Positions 31,440 to 43,539 of a DNA stretch of 64,000 nucleotides are shown in pieces. The notes under the pieces were generated by a model. It was not told the DNA's origin. It did not search any database and worked only from the letters and a program-made list of their open reading frames with translations. Position 1 is the stretch's first letter; the number at the start of each line of letters is the position of its first letter. Source of the stretch: Smittia aterrima (lineage: Eukaryota; Arthropoda; Insecta; Diptera; Chironomidae); NCBI GenBank assembly GCA_033063855.1, contig CP093831.1, positions 18,166,001 through 18,230,000 of the forward strand, given 5' to 3'. The translations under genes were made by a program, and so were the position numbers.

Positions 31440-32790
31440 CTAATTTTCATCGAGCAGAGCTTTAATCGCTTTGTCAAAAATAAGCTCTCGGGAGCTTTTC
31501 CCGTAAAGGAAGTCAATGTGCTTGAAGCTTTTTAATGTTTTCCTGGCACGAACGTTGGGAAGAGCTTTCTGGAGATCATCGACATCTTTTTCGGAAATTA
31601 AAGTGTCGCACTCGCCGCTGTAAAGATAGACTGGAACTTTAACATTCTTAATCTTGTAGTAAGGTGGTTTAGTCAAGTTATAAACTTGCTCATTTTCTTC
31701 TTTATAATCGAACTGTCTGAACTCTCCAGCTTTGATAATTTGAAAGAAGTGATCGATTTGTTTTACACTAATGGAGCTTGAAAGAATTGGAAAAGTGTTT
31801 GTAAGGATGGTCGCGTCTGTTTCTGATGAACGCCAATTGTCACCGCAAATCGAGAAGAAAATCAGCTCACAGAACATAAAAGTTGGTAAATTTTTTTGAC
31901 AAAATGATTTTGCAAAAGTTTGAGCTATTTGATTGAATTCCAGGTCAGCTGTTATATCGTAAGTTCCTCTTTCACTTCTCAAAATTTTTGGAATTTCCTG
32001 TTAAGATATTAGAATATATTTTAATTAGCATTTTAAGTTCAGTTCATCGAACCTGAAAAAGTTTAATGATACTAAATTGAAAATGTTTGAAATAAACAGG
32101 AGGCGCCATCAGATGAGCTTGGACGATCTTTTCATTGTAATTTGGTTTTAACGATAGAAGAACCATCAACGAAGTCACTCCTTGGGAGTATCCAAAGTAA
32201 AACAAACTTTCTGATAGTGTTCGATTTAAAATGAAGTCGATCATTGCTGAAATGTCAAAAAGTCCGATATCGTGAAAGCTAAAGTTCCAGAATGCTGATG
32301 AGTTGCTGTTAAACGTTTTGTGCTTCAAACTGTGTGAATTGCCACGAGCGTTACCAAGATAAATGTCAAATCCGTTGTTCGACAGAAGATATGCTGTCGG
32401 AAACTTTTTTCTCTTGAAAATTGTTTTTCTCATTAATTTTGATTACTTACGCAAAGCTCTGTCAACTCCAAGTAGAAAAAAATCAGCGGAAGTGGCTCCG
32501 AGTCCGTGCATCAATAAAACAGGCCTCCGAGTACTTTTTGCTTTGTATTTTGGCTTGACATGGTGAACTGTCAGCAGATACCCATCTTGGGTTTCAACTT
32601 GTAAGGCTTCGGCTTCGAAGCCAGCACTTTCAATCAAAGTTTCCTTAAAAACTTAGATTTCTTAAATTTTTTTCATTTTAGAAAATATAAGATAACGCAC
32701 AACTAAATTTTTTTGAGCAAACGTCATTTTGTCGATTTTAAATAACACTGCCAGCAAGAAGCAAATACCGCCAAACTTGTTCAACTTCAT
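31440..32790 (-). CDS. Acid-lipase family alpha/beta-hydrolase, secreted, 393 aa
   Basis: Predicted secreted or lysosomal neutral-lipid hydrolase of the insect acid-lipase (gastric/LAL-like) family. Four exons: 32701-32790, 32451-32643, 32053-32393 and 31440-31997. The signal peptide is MKLNKFGGICFLLAVLF. The oxyanion/N-terminal block is TQDGYLLTVHHV..PVLLMHGL. NGFDIYLGNARGN is the usual family signature. The nucleophile elbow is GYSQG (usual form GHSQG). The acid residue is in YLYSGECDTLI and the catalytic His in FKHIDFLYG. Length is near the usual 390-400. The exon 3 acceptor is taken as ACAG at 32394, because that alone keeps frame. A reverse-strand AATAAA is at 31431-31436. Confidence 0.88.
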
Positions 32791-32925
32791 GGTGGACAAT
32801 CAACTGAATTATTGTTTACATTGCTCATCAAATTGCGTTTTCGATGAAAATAATATTCGTCACAATTTTTTAATTTGAAGAGCTTCTATTAAAGTGTTTA
32901 AATTTTTAACAATGCGAATAAAATC

Positions 32926-35900
32926 TTAAAAGCTTGATTCACTCATAGTATCAACATTGAACTCCTTTACGATCTCATGAATTTCTTGAATATCGTTCTT
33001 CGCTTCAATCACAAATGACATAAACTCTTCATGTGCAGTTTCCTCCATGATGACCAGAATGGCTTTCAGTTTCTTGCTCAAGCATTTACTGACTTTTGAA
33101 TTAATAACAGCAATTAGTTTGTTGATTGAATAGAACTCGAGTTGTTTGGCAGGTTCCAGTAAAATTTCCATATCGCGATCAGTCAAAAGGTCTCTTAAAT
33201 AAAGCTCACAGATGAAAAGCATGAGATTTCCAAAATGATTGCTGGTTTCTCTAGAGCATTCTCTGTTGTTGATTGAACTGAATGTGCTTGCTCGACATTT
33301 GAGTAGGCCAACGAGCTTATCACGAACAGTGGGTGTCTTTCGTTCGTTGATGATATGATCGAATATCTTGACCGACAAATTAATTTGCGATTGGTCTTGC
33401 AAGACTTTTGATATCAAACTTATAACGAAATCTTCTGGATTGTTCTCTAAAAACATTTCATATGATGGATCCAGGCATATATTTGTTTCCGTGACAGAGC
33501 TCTCCGAGATTCCTTGAGCATTTGTTTCTATTATCTGTTGATTGTTATCAAGTAGAATGCCAATGCTTTCAAAAGTTTCAATGACATCTTCACAGATGAA
33601 AACAGTTTTGGCATTAGTAATGACTTTCTTCCTGTTTTGCATCGTTCTCAAAAAGCTTTGTGACAAGGCGAGTTCTGCGTTGATGATTAAAGACGAGGAA
33701 ATTATTTGAATCAAAGTATGAAGTGTCTCCAGATAATTCTCATGCTTCGATAGAGTTTGCATCATTTGAAAAATTTGGTTTGATGAAATTCGCTTGACTC
33801 TGTAGAATTCTCCAACGATCTGCACAACAATTTTTACGTCGTGTTCAGCTTCATTTTCTTTCACAGATTTTAAAGGCAAAAAGTCAATCCAAAGTTTCCA
33901 AATAAATGTACTGACATCACTTAGAAATTTAAAGGGCATTTGACTAGCCGTGAGCTTATTATCGATCGACTTTGCTAGTCCGATATAAGGAACAAAGTCA
34001 ATTGCTGATGTAATAGATTCGACGAAATGCGTTGTGAATCGCATGAATTCTGTTTTATCCTTAAACGTTTCGATCAAAGTGTCGATAGAACTTGAAAGTT
34101 CTTCCGAGCTTTGAGTTTTCATTCCGGAAATGTATTGATTGTAATCAATGTCGCTTTGACCGTCAGTTTTGACTGTTAATTCTGCGGTTGTATCTGATGG
34201 CTTCTGTAGCATTTTTGGCCTATTAAAAAGAAAAATTTAAGATTCTATAAGAGTCTTCTAAAAACAACTTACAATTTTCTTATAGCACCAGTAGAACTTG
34301 GCATATCTCTCAAAATGTCAACTGATGCGGCGCTTTCTTGAGATGTAGTTTGATCATTTTTGTTGATTGGTATTTCTCTGAGAACTTTGCTTGCAAAATG
34401 GATAAAATCAGAAGGAACCTTTCCTTGATACGAAAGCTTTTGTAGCTCTCTTCGATGTATGTCGAAGTAAGTAGTTGTCATCAATTTATTCGAAACTCCT
34501 TCGAGCACTGTTAAATATGATTTTATGGCTTGCTCCCCGTTGTTTGCTTGTGAACTGTTGAAAACATTCGTAAGCCAAAGGGAAATCAAATCGGGATTTT
34601 TTAAGCAATCTTTACTGTAGAGTTGAGAGAGATAAACTCCAAAAACATTAATTTGGTTCCACGGAATCTGTGATCCTTGTTTGAAACTCTCGTTAAGTCT
34701 TTGACGACAAAGCTGAACCAAGTAACTTTTAAACGTTTGATTATCGTCAGAATGAAGCTTTAGGATGTTTTTAGTAACGAGTGTGCAGTTGCCGATGTTT
34801 CCGGGTGCTGCCATGATTTCTTCAAACATGATCACGATGCACTTTTGTCTGAATTGATTGGAGCAGGTTTTGAAGTAGTCGAGATCGATGTTAGGAGAGT
34901 TAGGTTTATCAAAATTGATGAGATAGTCTCTAAACTGCTTTTCAGTAAAATATTGTTGTTTTGCGGAGCTGCCGTTAATATTTCCTTGTGATGAAACCTT
35001 TTGTTGTTGTGATTTATTTTGATCATTTGCGCTGATTGGTATTTTGAGAGCTTTGTTTGCCGAAATAATGAAATTAGAAGGAACCTTCATCTGTGACGAA
35101 AGCTTTTGTAGTTGTCGTTGATGCACATCAAAGGATTTAGTTGACCTCAATTTATTCGAAACTCCTTCGAACACTGTTAAATATGATTTTATGGCTTGCT
35201 CCCCGTTGTTTGCTTGTGAACTATTGAAAACATTCGTAAGCCAAAGCGATATTAAATTTGGATTATTCAGATAATCTTGACTGTACAGTTGAGAGAGATA
35301 AACTCCAAGAACATTGATTTGATTCCATGGAATTTGTGATCCTTGTTTGAAACTTTCGTTAAGTTTTTGATTGCAAATTTCGATTAAAAACATTTGAAAC
35401 GTAGGATGATAATTTGATGATTTAGAGTGAAATTTAAAGATGTTCTTAGTAAGTTTTATGTAGTGCTCAATATTTTTGGGTGCTGCCATTATTTCTTCAA
35501 ACATAATCTCAGCGCACTTCTGCCTGAATTGATTTGGACAGACTTTGAGATAGTCGAGATCGATAGTGAAAGTGCGAGATTTATCAATGCTGATGAGATG
35601 GTCTCTAAACTGCTTTTCGGTAAAGTGTATCTGATTCGTGTTGAGAGATGATGAGCTAGAATGAGAGAAATAAAAAATTTGCACAATTTTTACTCTAATG
35701 AAACTTACGCATTAAGCTTCTTGGCGCTAGCAAGTGTTTGAGAGCTTGAGGGCGTTTGCAAAACTTTGCTTTCATTATTCCCCAGTTGATTGCTGTTTAA
35801 TTTTAAACTATTTATCCACGGGCAAAATTTATTGGGAACTTTCCCTTTTTGTGAAATCGATATGAGCTGTTGTCGATATACTTTGCTATAGTCGTGGTGC

Positions 35901-37188
35901 CTCAGTTTTATTTGCTTGTAAGCTATTTGTAACACGATGAGGATAGACTCTGTTGCTTGATCATCATACGGGATCAGACTATTTACTTTTTCAAGCCATT
36001 TGCCTAAAATCTCGATTCGCAAAGACTCCATGACATATAAATTTCCCATGAAGATGCCGAGAGAATTCAGGTTTATCCAAAAGACTTTTGAGTTGCGCTG
36101 ATGAAATATCTCAGTGAGCATATTATTTAGGCAATCAGATAAATGTTGAATGAAAGTCTTTTGTTCTGATTGTTTACGAGAGTGGCCACTTTGAATCTTT
36201 CTGGCAAGCTCAGCACATGGAGCCAACTTTTCCGGGTTGCTAATAACTTCAAGCACCATGATTTGGGCGCACTGTCTTTTCACTTCATCTGAACATGTTT
36301 TAAAGACATTGAAATCGAAAGCCGGCTTGTCATGAATATTTGTAAGATAATATTCGAAAGCTTGCGGAATGTTTCTTGGCTTAATGACAGAAGCTGTTGT
36401 CTGTGGCCCTGCATATTGAAGATTGTTGACAACGGTTGATTTAGGAGTTGCTGCTTTTGTAGATAGGTAATTTGTGACAACGGACAATTTGGGAATGTCA
36501 GCTACTAATGCAAATTGGACATTTGTGGTTGATTTAGGAGATGATATTGTTGCAGGACTGAGGAAAGAAAATGTCAGATATATTACTCACGAGGAATTAG
36601 ATGTTCTTACCTCTTGATTGATATTGGAGCCTCATGAGCCAAGAGAATGTTTCTATCCAGCATCATTTGCTTTATTGCTTGGACATCCGTGTCGTGTAGA
36701 TTACTGCATTCTTTCAAGATCTTATCCTTGATCTCTCTCAGTAAAATATTTTGAACTTCAGGTCGATTCTGAAGCATTTTAACCCAATAGAGAACTAATG
36801 TACTCGAGGCTAAATCAGCAGCAAAGAGTTGGCCAAAGAATTTTACTTTGTAGATATGTTCTTCTGATTTAAAAAAATTAACTGCATTTCGCAAAAAAAT
36901 GCCTTTAAATGTAACTTCTGTCTTCGTTTTTGTATCGTTGAATATAAGAGTTGCCAATAATTGAATCAATTTTACAAGTTCACCTCGCAGCTCGCCTTTG
37001 CGCCAAGCGTAATCGAAAACTTGATTTGCTAGCTTCGTAAAATCTTCTCCGACGAAATTCTGCTTTTCCGCAAACAAAACGAGCTCATCATAAACTATCT
37101 GCGCTGACGAGTTAGCTAATTTGCTTAAAGCACTCTCAATAAACTGATTTCTTATTTCCGATGACATTGAATCTTGAGAGTTTCCCAT
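32926..37188 (-). CDS. MIF4G-like repeat protein, 1,367 aa, function unknown
   Basis: Four exons join in frame to one long protein: 36611-37188, 35709-36557, 34273-35655 and 32926-34219. All four look like serial copies of an all-helical fold of the MIF4G/HEAT kind. In exon A: FKGIFLRNAVNFF then KVKFFGQLFAADL...VLYWVKMLQNR. In exon B: FIQHLSDCLNNML then NLNSLGIFMGNLY. Exon C carries two units (FTEKQFRDHL at about residue 486; FTEKQFRDYL at about 711) 225 residues apart, sharing LNESFKQGSQIPWNQIN. Exon D is a longer divergent helical region. In eIF4G the same pattern (F..LLL..CQ..FE, then KFIGELF) binds eIF4A or RNA. I know no protein with this array. Linkers are rich in Ser, Gln and Asn. A single gene is inferred from phases; two adjacent genes cannot be excluded. 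Confidence 0.65.
34420..35650 (-). repeat. Internal 675-base coding duplication
   Basis: Exon 3 of the MIF4G-like gene holds two tandem copies of a 225-codon unit. At about 34510-34590 and 35165-35250 the DNA is nearly identical over about 85 bases (both contain TTATGGCTTGCTCCCCGTTG), while flanking parts differ more. Confidence 0.85.
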
Positions 37189-37305
37189 TCTTAACTTTGA
37201 TAACAAAATCTTGGTAAGGGGCAGTAAAATGCTACGATTTGAAGGGCTTTTTCCGACGTCGTTTAAAAATATCAGTTAAGCTTTAAAGTTTTTTAAAGAA
37301 GATCT

Positions 37306-38268
37306 TTATTTATGACTCTTTTTCGCCCTCCAATCAAGATACTCTGGAACTTCTTCATCTTCGCTGCCGCTTGAAGAACAAATCATGTCTACTTGTTGCT
37401 CTGTCTTTCGCTTTTTTTTCTTCGTTGAGTCAATCTGTTCTTTCTTCTTTTCAAGCTCGAGAACCCTGAAAGATGAGAAGCATTTAAAAAGGTGTCGTAT
37501 TAAACTGATTTTACTTCCTTACCTTGACCAATTTTTCATCTGAGCATCGATTTCGTCGATCTGACGTTCGGCAGTTGATTCCTCTTGCTCCTCATGAATG
37601 ATCGTCATTGATTCCACTTCGGCCTCCTTAATCTCTTTCTTGAATTTCTCCCATTCTTCTTCGACAGGATTCTTGTATTCAATATTTCGAGCCTTGGCAT
37701 CTTTCATAGGATCATCGAAAAATCCTTCAGGAAGAGCTTCGTCTACTGACGAGATAGCATCAACAGGTTTTGATCCATTCTGATCGTTCGATTGAACTTT
37801 TTGTTTTGAATCGAAGAAGTCGTCGGGAATTTGTGGCTTCTTGAATGTCACATCAGTTGTCACTGAATCTTGTTGAATATCGACTGTAGCTTCCGATGAA
37901 GATAGAGATGAACTATTTTTAAGAATTCCTTTCAGTTTCTTCTCTTGATTTAGGGTTTTTAGTTGCGTTACGCGCTCTTGGATAGTCGGTGTCTTTAAAC
38001 GAGTGTCCAGTTTCTCTCTCAATTGTTTAGCAAGAGCAACATTGTCCTTGTGCTGCCTTGAATTCACGTGGACCTTCCAAAGTGAGCTCTTTGCAATATT
38101 TCTCTTACAAATCAAGCAACTCAAGTTGTCGCCATCATATTTAGCGAGAGGTGAATCAATTCTTGTCGAGGTGTCTCCATTTGCCTTCGCCTGTTTCTGC
38201 TCTTGCATGAGTCGTCGAAGGTCACTTTGACTCACTTTTTTTTTAGCTAATCTGAATGTAGCACTCAT
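37306..38268 (-). CDS. ZNF830: ZNF830 (CCDC16) homologue, 301 aa
   Basis: Nuclear zinc-finger protein associated with the spliceosome and with genome stability and early embryo survival in mammals. Two exons: 37523-38268 and 37306-37465 (junction AG|GTAAGG, TTTCAG|G, phase 2). The start has DLRRLMQEQK, then one matrin-type finger CLICKRNI..WKVHVNSRQH (about residues 51-73), then QLREKL, KGILKNSSSL, and the paired conserved IPDDFFDS and LPEGFFDDPMKDAKAR motifs. The C-terminal coiled coil includes EEEWEKFKKEI and EYLDWRAKK. This order is that of ZNF830. A minus-strand AATAAA overlaps the stop. Confidence 0.9.
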
Positions 38269-38526
38269 TGTTTCGGAAATTCTGAAGAATCGTTTTAGTT
38301 TGTTTTGATTGTCTACGTCACTACGTAAATATTACGTTTTTCGCGTAAGGTTCTGTTCACAAATTATGATATACATGCACTTCGATCGTATTCATCATGA
38401 ATAATTTTCGTTTTGTAATCCCATGAATTGATAAGAAATAAATCTGAAGGCTATAGAATCTTTGAAAACAGAGTTTTGTTTCTTTTATTAATTTACAGCT
38501 AGAAAACGGTTTATTAATGATATCAT

Positions 38527-39047
38527 TTAAATGTTCTGAGCTGCCATCACTAAAGTATCATGAACGTCTTTTGCATAGGTTATTTGTGTGTTAACGAGAT
38601 CCAGAAATTGACCGTATGATAAAGCGTTTTCTTGTTGAGGCATCGAATCGTTTTTTTGTGGAACAACAGGAACTGGAAGATAAACCTGAGCATTCGAAGC
38701 TTGTTGAATACATTTCTTTGCTGTTATAAGGTGAAGCTCAAATTGATCACAAATTGAGAAGAACTAAAACATAAAATTAATGGGTTTATGATAACAAAAA
38801 CGAGTCTGTCTCCTCTTACCTCTTCAAGATGTTTGTCGAATCTTGGAATCGCATTTGTGTCTACTTGTTTTCCATTACAAATAACATTATTTTGCGACAG
38901 AAGTTGAGCAGCAGAATTAAAAACATTTTTTAAACTCTCGCGTAATGGTTGAATCAAACTCTTGACTTTCGAGATATTATCTAGCTTCTCCATTGGCGGC
39001 TGCACAAGACCTGGTGGCATATTTTGTTGTGGTGATGGTTGCTGCAT
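38527..39047 (-). CDS. ix: Mediator complex subunit 29 (Med29, intersex), 154 aa
   Basis: Tail/head-associated Mediator subunit; in Drosophila it is intersex, a partner of Doublesex in female differentiation. Two exons: 38820-39047 and 38527-38763, phase 0. The Pro/Gln-rich start MQQPSPQQNMPPGL precedes DNISKVKSLIQPLRESLKNV, IPRFDKHLEEFFSICDQFEL and the C-terminal YGQFLDLVNTQITYAKDVHD helix, all typical of Med29. The ATG at 39047 is the first in frame. Confidence 0.9.
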
Positions 39048-39466
39048 TTTTATTTTGAGAAATCTTTTAATTCCGGCTTTGTTTATGTTTTTTTTCTTCA
39101 ACTTGTGGGGACAATTCACAAATTAGGGAAACTAAAAATTCGAGGAAAAATGTAATTTTTATTTATGAGGTGTATGTTGGCTGTCATTTTAACAATGAGA
39201 AGAAATCTTAAATACAACAATAAGAAGTTAAAAAAAACATCGTACAAAATTTAAGGATAGTCCCTGGGCGACTGTCGAAATAATAAAATCAGGTAAAGAA
39301 TTTTTCATTATTAATTTGATCTAAATTTGTACTTAAGACGAGAAGAATTATCTTAAAACTATCAACAACTAAATGATGGTGCACAGATCCTCCAAATTAT
39401 TGTCAAATAAACTCACGAACCTTAAAATCGAAGTATTTTTTTTTTAAGTTTTCTTCTCGTTGAAGG

Positions 39467-40114
39467 ATGGCAACAAACGATGTGTTTCTCCCGAGTGAAG
39501 ATGAACTCACAGTTCCCGAGGTCAATCTCTCGAGTCCCGCATTACGTGCTGGAGCCTTCCACATGGGCAAATATTGCGAGAACCAAAGCAATGTGAGTAT
39601 CGCTGTTTGATGTTTTGATCTCTTGTTACATCATCAACTAAACAATTGAAAAATTGCAGGAATTCATGCTGTGCAGAGAGGAACTGAATGATCCACGAAA
39701 GTGTTTAGCTGAAGGACGCGCCGTCACCGCTTGCGCTTTGGATTTCTTCCGTAAAGTGAAGAAGTCGTGCTATGAAGAGTTTTCTCAATATGCAAACTGC
39801 TTGGATAAGAGCAGCGGCGACTTGAATTACAAACAGTGAGTTCAATCAAGTTTTGAAGAATTAAAGTGATCAATCAGTCTTGTTCTTGTAGCTGCCGTAA
39901 TACACAAGGAGTCCTCGATAAGTGTATGTTGGATAACTTGAATCTTGAGCGTCCAGATTACGGATATTTTGCCCGAGCACACGTTCATCACACTGACCGG
40001 CCTGAGCCACCCAAAAAAGAGAAGATCGTGTATCCAGATGCTTCTGTCAGTTTGCCTGATGACTATCCACGTCCACCAGCAAAATACGGAGCACGATTCC
40101 ACTGGATGCATTAG
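39467..40114 (+). CDS. ND-19: Complex I subunit NDUFA8 (ND-19), 174 aa
   Basis: Accessory subunit on the intermembrane-space face of mitochondrial NADH:ubiquinone oxidoreductase, imported and folded through Mia40. Three exons: 39467-39592, 39660-39835 and 39892-40114. Twin CX9C motifs are visible: CREELNDPRKC with CALDFFRKVKKSC, then C..CLDKSS and CRNTQGVLDKC. The C-terminus YPRPPAKYGARFHWMH is close to the family ending. Length is near human NDUFA8 (172). A plus-strand AATAAA lies at 40182-40187. Confidence 0.95.
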
Positions 40115-40181
40115 AAAACTTCTGAAAACTTCAGTTTGGCGTTTGAGAAGAAAATTAGTCGTGGAAATTCATTTAAAACAG

Positions 40182-40187
40182 AATAAA
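40182..40187 (+). terminator. Poly(A) signal of ND-19
   Basis: AATAAA 68 bases past the stop. Confidence 0.6.
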
Positions 40188-40519
40188 ATTGATCACAAAA
40201 GTTAAAATGTAATGAATTTAATAAATGGATCAATGGCTCAGAGAATCGTTTCTGTTGATGGCTGGAAATGATTTAAAATAAAAATCGGATCTCAGTAAGT
40301 GAGGGGGACAATTCTTCGTTTTTTTTAATGGACGAAACTTTTGTGTCGAAACTTTCGCCGGAAAATATTTTCTTCGTCGTTTAAAATTAAAAAAACTTTA
40401 GTTCTTTGTTTGAATTCAGTGAATAAAGAGTTGTTTTATTGATATTAAGCTTCAAAGCAATCAGTTCTACATAAAATATTCTCAAATTTCTTGTTATTTA
40501 CGAACAAAAAGCAAATAAA

Positions 40520-43014
40520 ATGAGAGGAAACTTCCAGCGAGGAACTTACAACAAAGAATCTACATTTTCTTCGAGAGGTGACCGCAGGAACGACCGCGAA
40601 CCAAGATATCGTCAAAATGATAGCTATAAGCGACCCGCTGATAAAGTAAATGACTTACAATTTGAAAAGTATTCGCAGACGCTAATAACCTCGAACGAAT
40701 TTTTTTTCTCCATTTTAGGGATTTAATCGCAGTTTTCCGGATCGAAACGTAAAGCCACGGCGTGACTTTGATAACGATAGAAACTCGTTTAACCAGGTAA
40801 ACATTTCATATGGTCAAACTGCTAGCCGACTTCTCCTAGCACTTGTCAAGTGAAAACCTAAAATTTTAAAAAAGCAATTTTCTTCAATTCTCCCAACACC
40901 AACAACAAGCAGAATGATTGTCACTTCAGGTGTTTCGTGAGAAAAAAAGATGACGCGACGAGAAAAGTCGTAATTGTCAGAGTTGATTTGGGCTGATGAT
41001 GAAAAGAAAAGATTTCATGAAACAGTTGAAGAAACTTTTAAAGCCTCGATGCAACTTCGAAAGATTTCCTAGATAATCGTTGACTTCTAAGCTTGATTAT
41101 GTCTGATGTTTTATCCAACAAAAAACTTACTTAGGATCGAAGAGACGGCGGCCGATCATTTGGAAACAACGACAGAGGAGGCCCCCGATCGTTTGGAGAC
41201 CGAAGCTTCCGTAACTCGAAACCTGAGCGTTCCTATCGCAATCCATCACCATTGAGATCAAGAGAAAGAAGTCGTGGCGATTCTAGGCTCAACCGGCAGA
41301 ATGATACGAGAATTCGTCAAAGGCCAGTATCTCCGATACGTAATCGAAATGATTTCCAGACTTCGTCTTCCGTTCGCCCTCGTCCTTCACGAGGCGGTAT
41401 TCAATCACGTCGAGGAATGGGCTCTTCAGGTGGTTCAAGAGTTTTGCGTAGAAATGATTTGCGAAGCAGTTTGATTTCAAAACGAACGGCTCCTTCTTCT
41501 GTTCGTTCAAGGGAATATATTAAAAAGATTAAGCAAGCTCGTTTGAAGCTGAGCGAATCAAGTTTCAGCAAATCAAAAGACGTCGAAGACCCACAAACGC
41601 CACCAAAAGAAACGGAAAACGAAGAAGAACAACCAGAGGATGGTGAAAATGAAGATTTCTTAGACGTTCATGCTAATGATGTGAATTTCGAAGACGACGA
41701 TGATGAAATTGCAAAGCGTTCGTCAAAAGCTAAGAGCGAAGAAAAGGACGAAAAAACAAACGACGATATGGGAGAGGATGCTGATAAAACAATTTCAGAT
41801 AAAAATGCAAGTGGAACTTCTAATTCTGATGAAAGAACTCGTCGCGCTCGATCTGAGAAGTCTCAATCGAAGGAAGGAGAACGATCAGTTGACTTGAATT
41901 GCATTCACTGCATGACAAAGTGCTCATCACTTGACGTAAGTTTCAAGACGCAATCAGAGCATCAGATGCGATGTAAACTAACAATGCACTTTCACAGGAT
42001 TATCGCTACCATCTCACGCGTCGTAATCACACGATTGCCATGAAAAAAGTTTCAATCAAACTTCGATTGACTTTAAATCGATTGAGAAAAGTCCAGAGAG
42101 ATCGTCAGCTTGAGATCGAGGCCCGCTTGAAGAACGTTGAGAACATTGCATCGAAATATTGTCCGATTTGTAAACTTTATTTCCGTCAGTCTAAAATAGA
42201 ACATCGTGACTCAGAAGATCACAAGAAGATAAGAAACTTCCTAAAACCGTATTGCAAGGTAAAATGAAATTTTAAAGGAAGCGACTAGAAAAGTTCTACA
42301 ACATTCTCTCAATGTATTAGATTTGCCACGTTCAGATGTTGAGCGCGATGAAGTTCGAGATCCATAAAGCTACATTGAACCACTTGAAATTGAAGGCTCG
42401 TAAGAGTGAAACCAGCGATGATGTCGATTTGCATGATTTGGATTTGGGAGACTTCAAGACCGTTGATTCAGTTGGTGACGTTGATGGACTAGAAGGTTCT
42501 TTAATCTTTATTTTTTCGAATTTCTTTATTTTAATCAAGAAACTTTTAAACTTTTAGTTGAAAGTGGAGATGAAGATGAATTTGATGCAGCTGGAGGCCC
42601 AAGTGCTTTGGGTCAAGACTTTGTGAACAAAATCGAAGTCAACTATTGCTCATTATGCCGCGAGTATTTACCTCGAATTTCTAAGGACGATGCTAAAGTT
42701 ATTGCTGATCATTGTAAGTCTAAGAGACACTTGAAGTGGTATTACCAGTCAAAGAAGAAGGAAGAATCAGATTTGAAAGATGAAGAAGCTTTCAAAGAAG
42801 ATGTTACAAGTACATCAGTTCAAGAAAATGAAAGCAATTCAAAGAATTCACCAGAGAAAGAAGTCTCAGCTACAGGAGCTGAAGTTGCTCTCGAAGTTGT
42901 AAAAATTAAAGAAGAAGTTGAAGAAACTGAAAAGTTTACTAGGTAAATTGGTGGAGCGAGAAAGTGTTCTTTATCAAATTCAAGAAAAATATTTTCAGAT
43001 ATTTCGAGCAATGA
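40520..43014 (+). CDS. Pep: Pep-like (protein on ecdysone puffs / CIZ1-type) matrin zinc-finger protein, 613 aa
   Basis: Likely nuclear RNA/chromatin-associated protein. Seven exons: 40520-40645, 40719-40796, 41135-41935, 41998-42258, 42321-42495, 42558-42942 and 42999-43014, all in phase; the last adds only YFEQ. The N-terminal 180 residues are Arg/Ser/Gly-rich (RSFGDRSFRNS, SRGGIQSRRGMGS), a typical RNA-binding disordered region. An acidic block follows. Four matrin/U1-type fingers come next: CIHCMTKC..YRYHLTRRNH, CPICKLYF..HRDSEDH, CKICHVQM..HKATLNH and CSLCREYL..HCKSKRH. The phrase KTVDSVGDVDGLE sits between fingers 3 and 4. The arrangement fits Drosophila Pep as I recall it; CIZ1 is the vertebrate relative. 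Confidence 0.65.
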
Positions 43015-43539
43015 TCATTGAAAATAATTTGCAGCACGAAACAGAACGTGGACACATCAACTTAAATAGGTTTCTTTTTTAATGCAAAGCTTATAATTAT
43101 AACTTTAAACAATAAAAACAATGAGTTAATAAAATTAAATGGAATTATTTGTTTCTATTCACTGATGAATCCATTAGATGGTAATTTCTTTAGTATTTAA
43201 CTCAAGAAATAGAAAGAGTGTAAAAATACTTCGCAAGAATGGTTTGTATGTAGGTAATAATGAAACTTGAAAGCCACCTTTAATATATGTAGATCTCTGT
43301 TAAACTTCTTAATTCGTATCATTATCCATCAACAACTTAACACTTTAGTCTTTAGTTTGACGCTGTAACTTAGCTTAATTAAAATAATTTTGCACTCGAT
43401 ATGTTTAACGGCGTTCAATCGACGATTTTATCAGATTTTAAACTCCAGTGTCGACCAATATTTCGACGATTTAGTTTGTTGATTTCTTGAAAAGAAGTTC
43501 CAGTTTAATTTATTAAAGCGTGCTCACCACAACTACAAA
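43015..43539. other. 3' UTR of the Pep-like gene and PGAP1 promoter
   Basis: An AATAAA at 43111-43116 should end the Pep-like mRNA. The remaining 400 bases before the PGAP1 ATG hold no frame or repeat that I can name. Confidence 0.5.
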
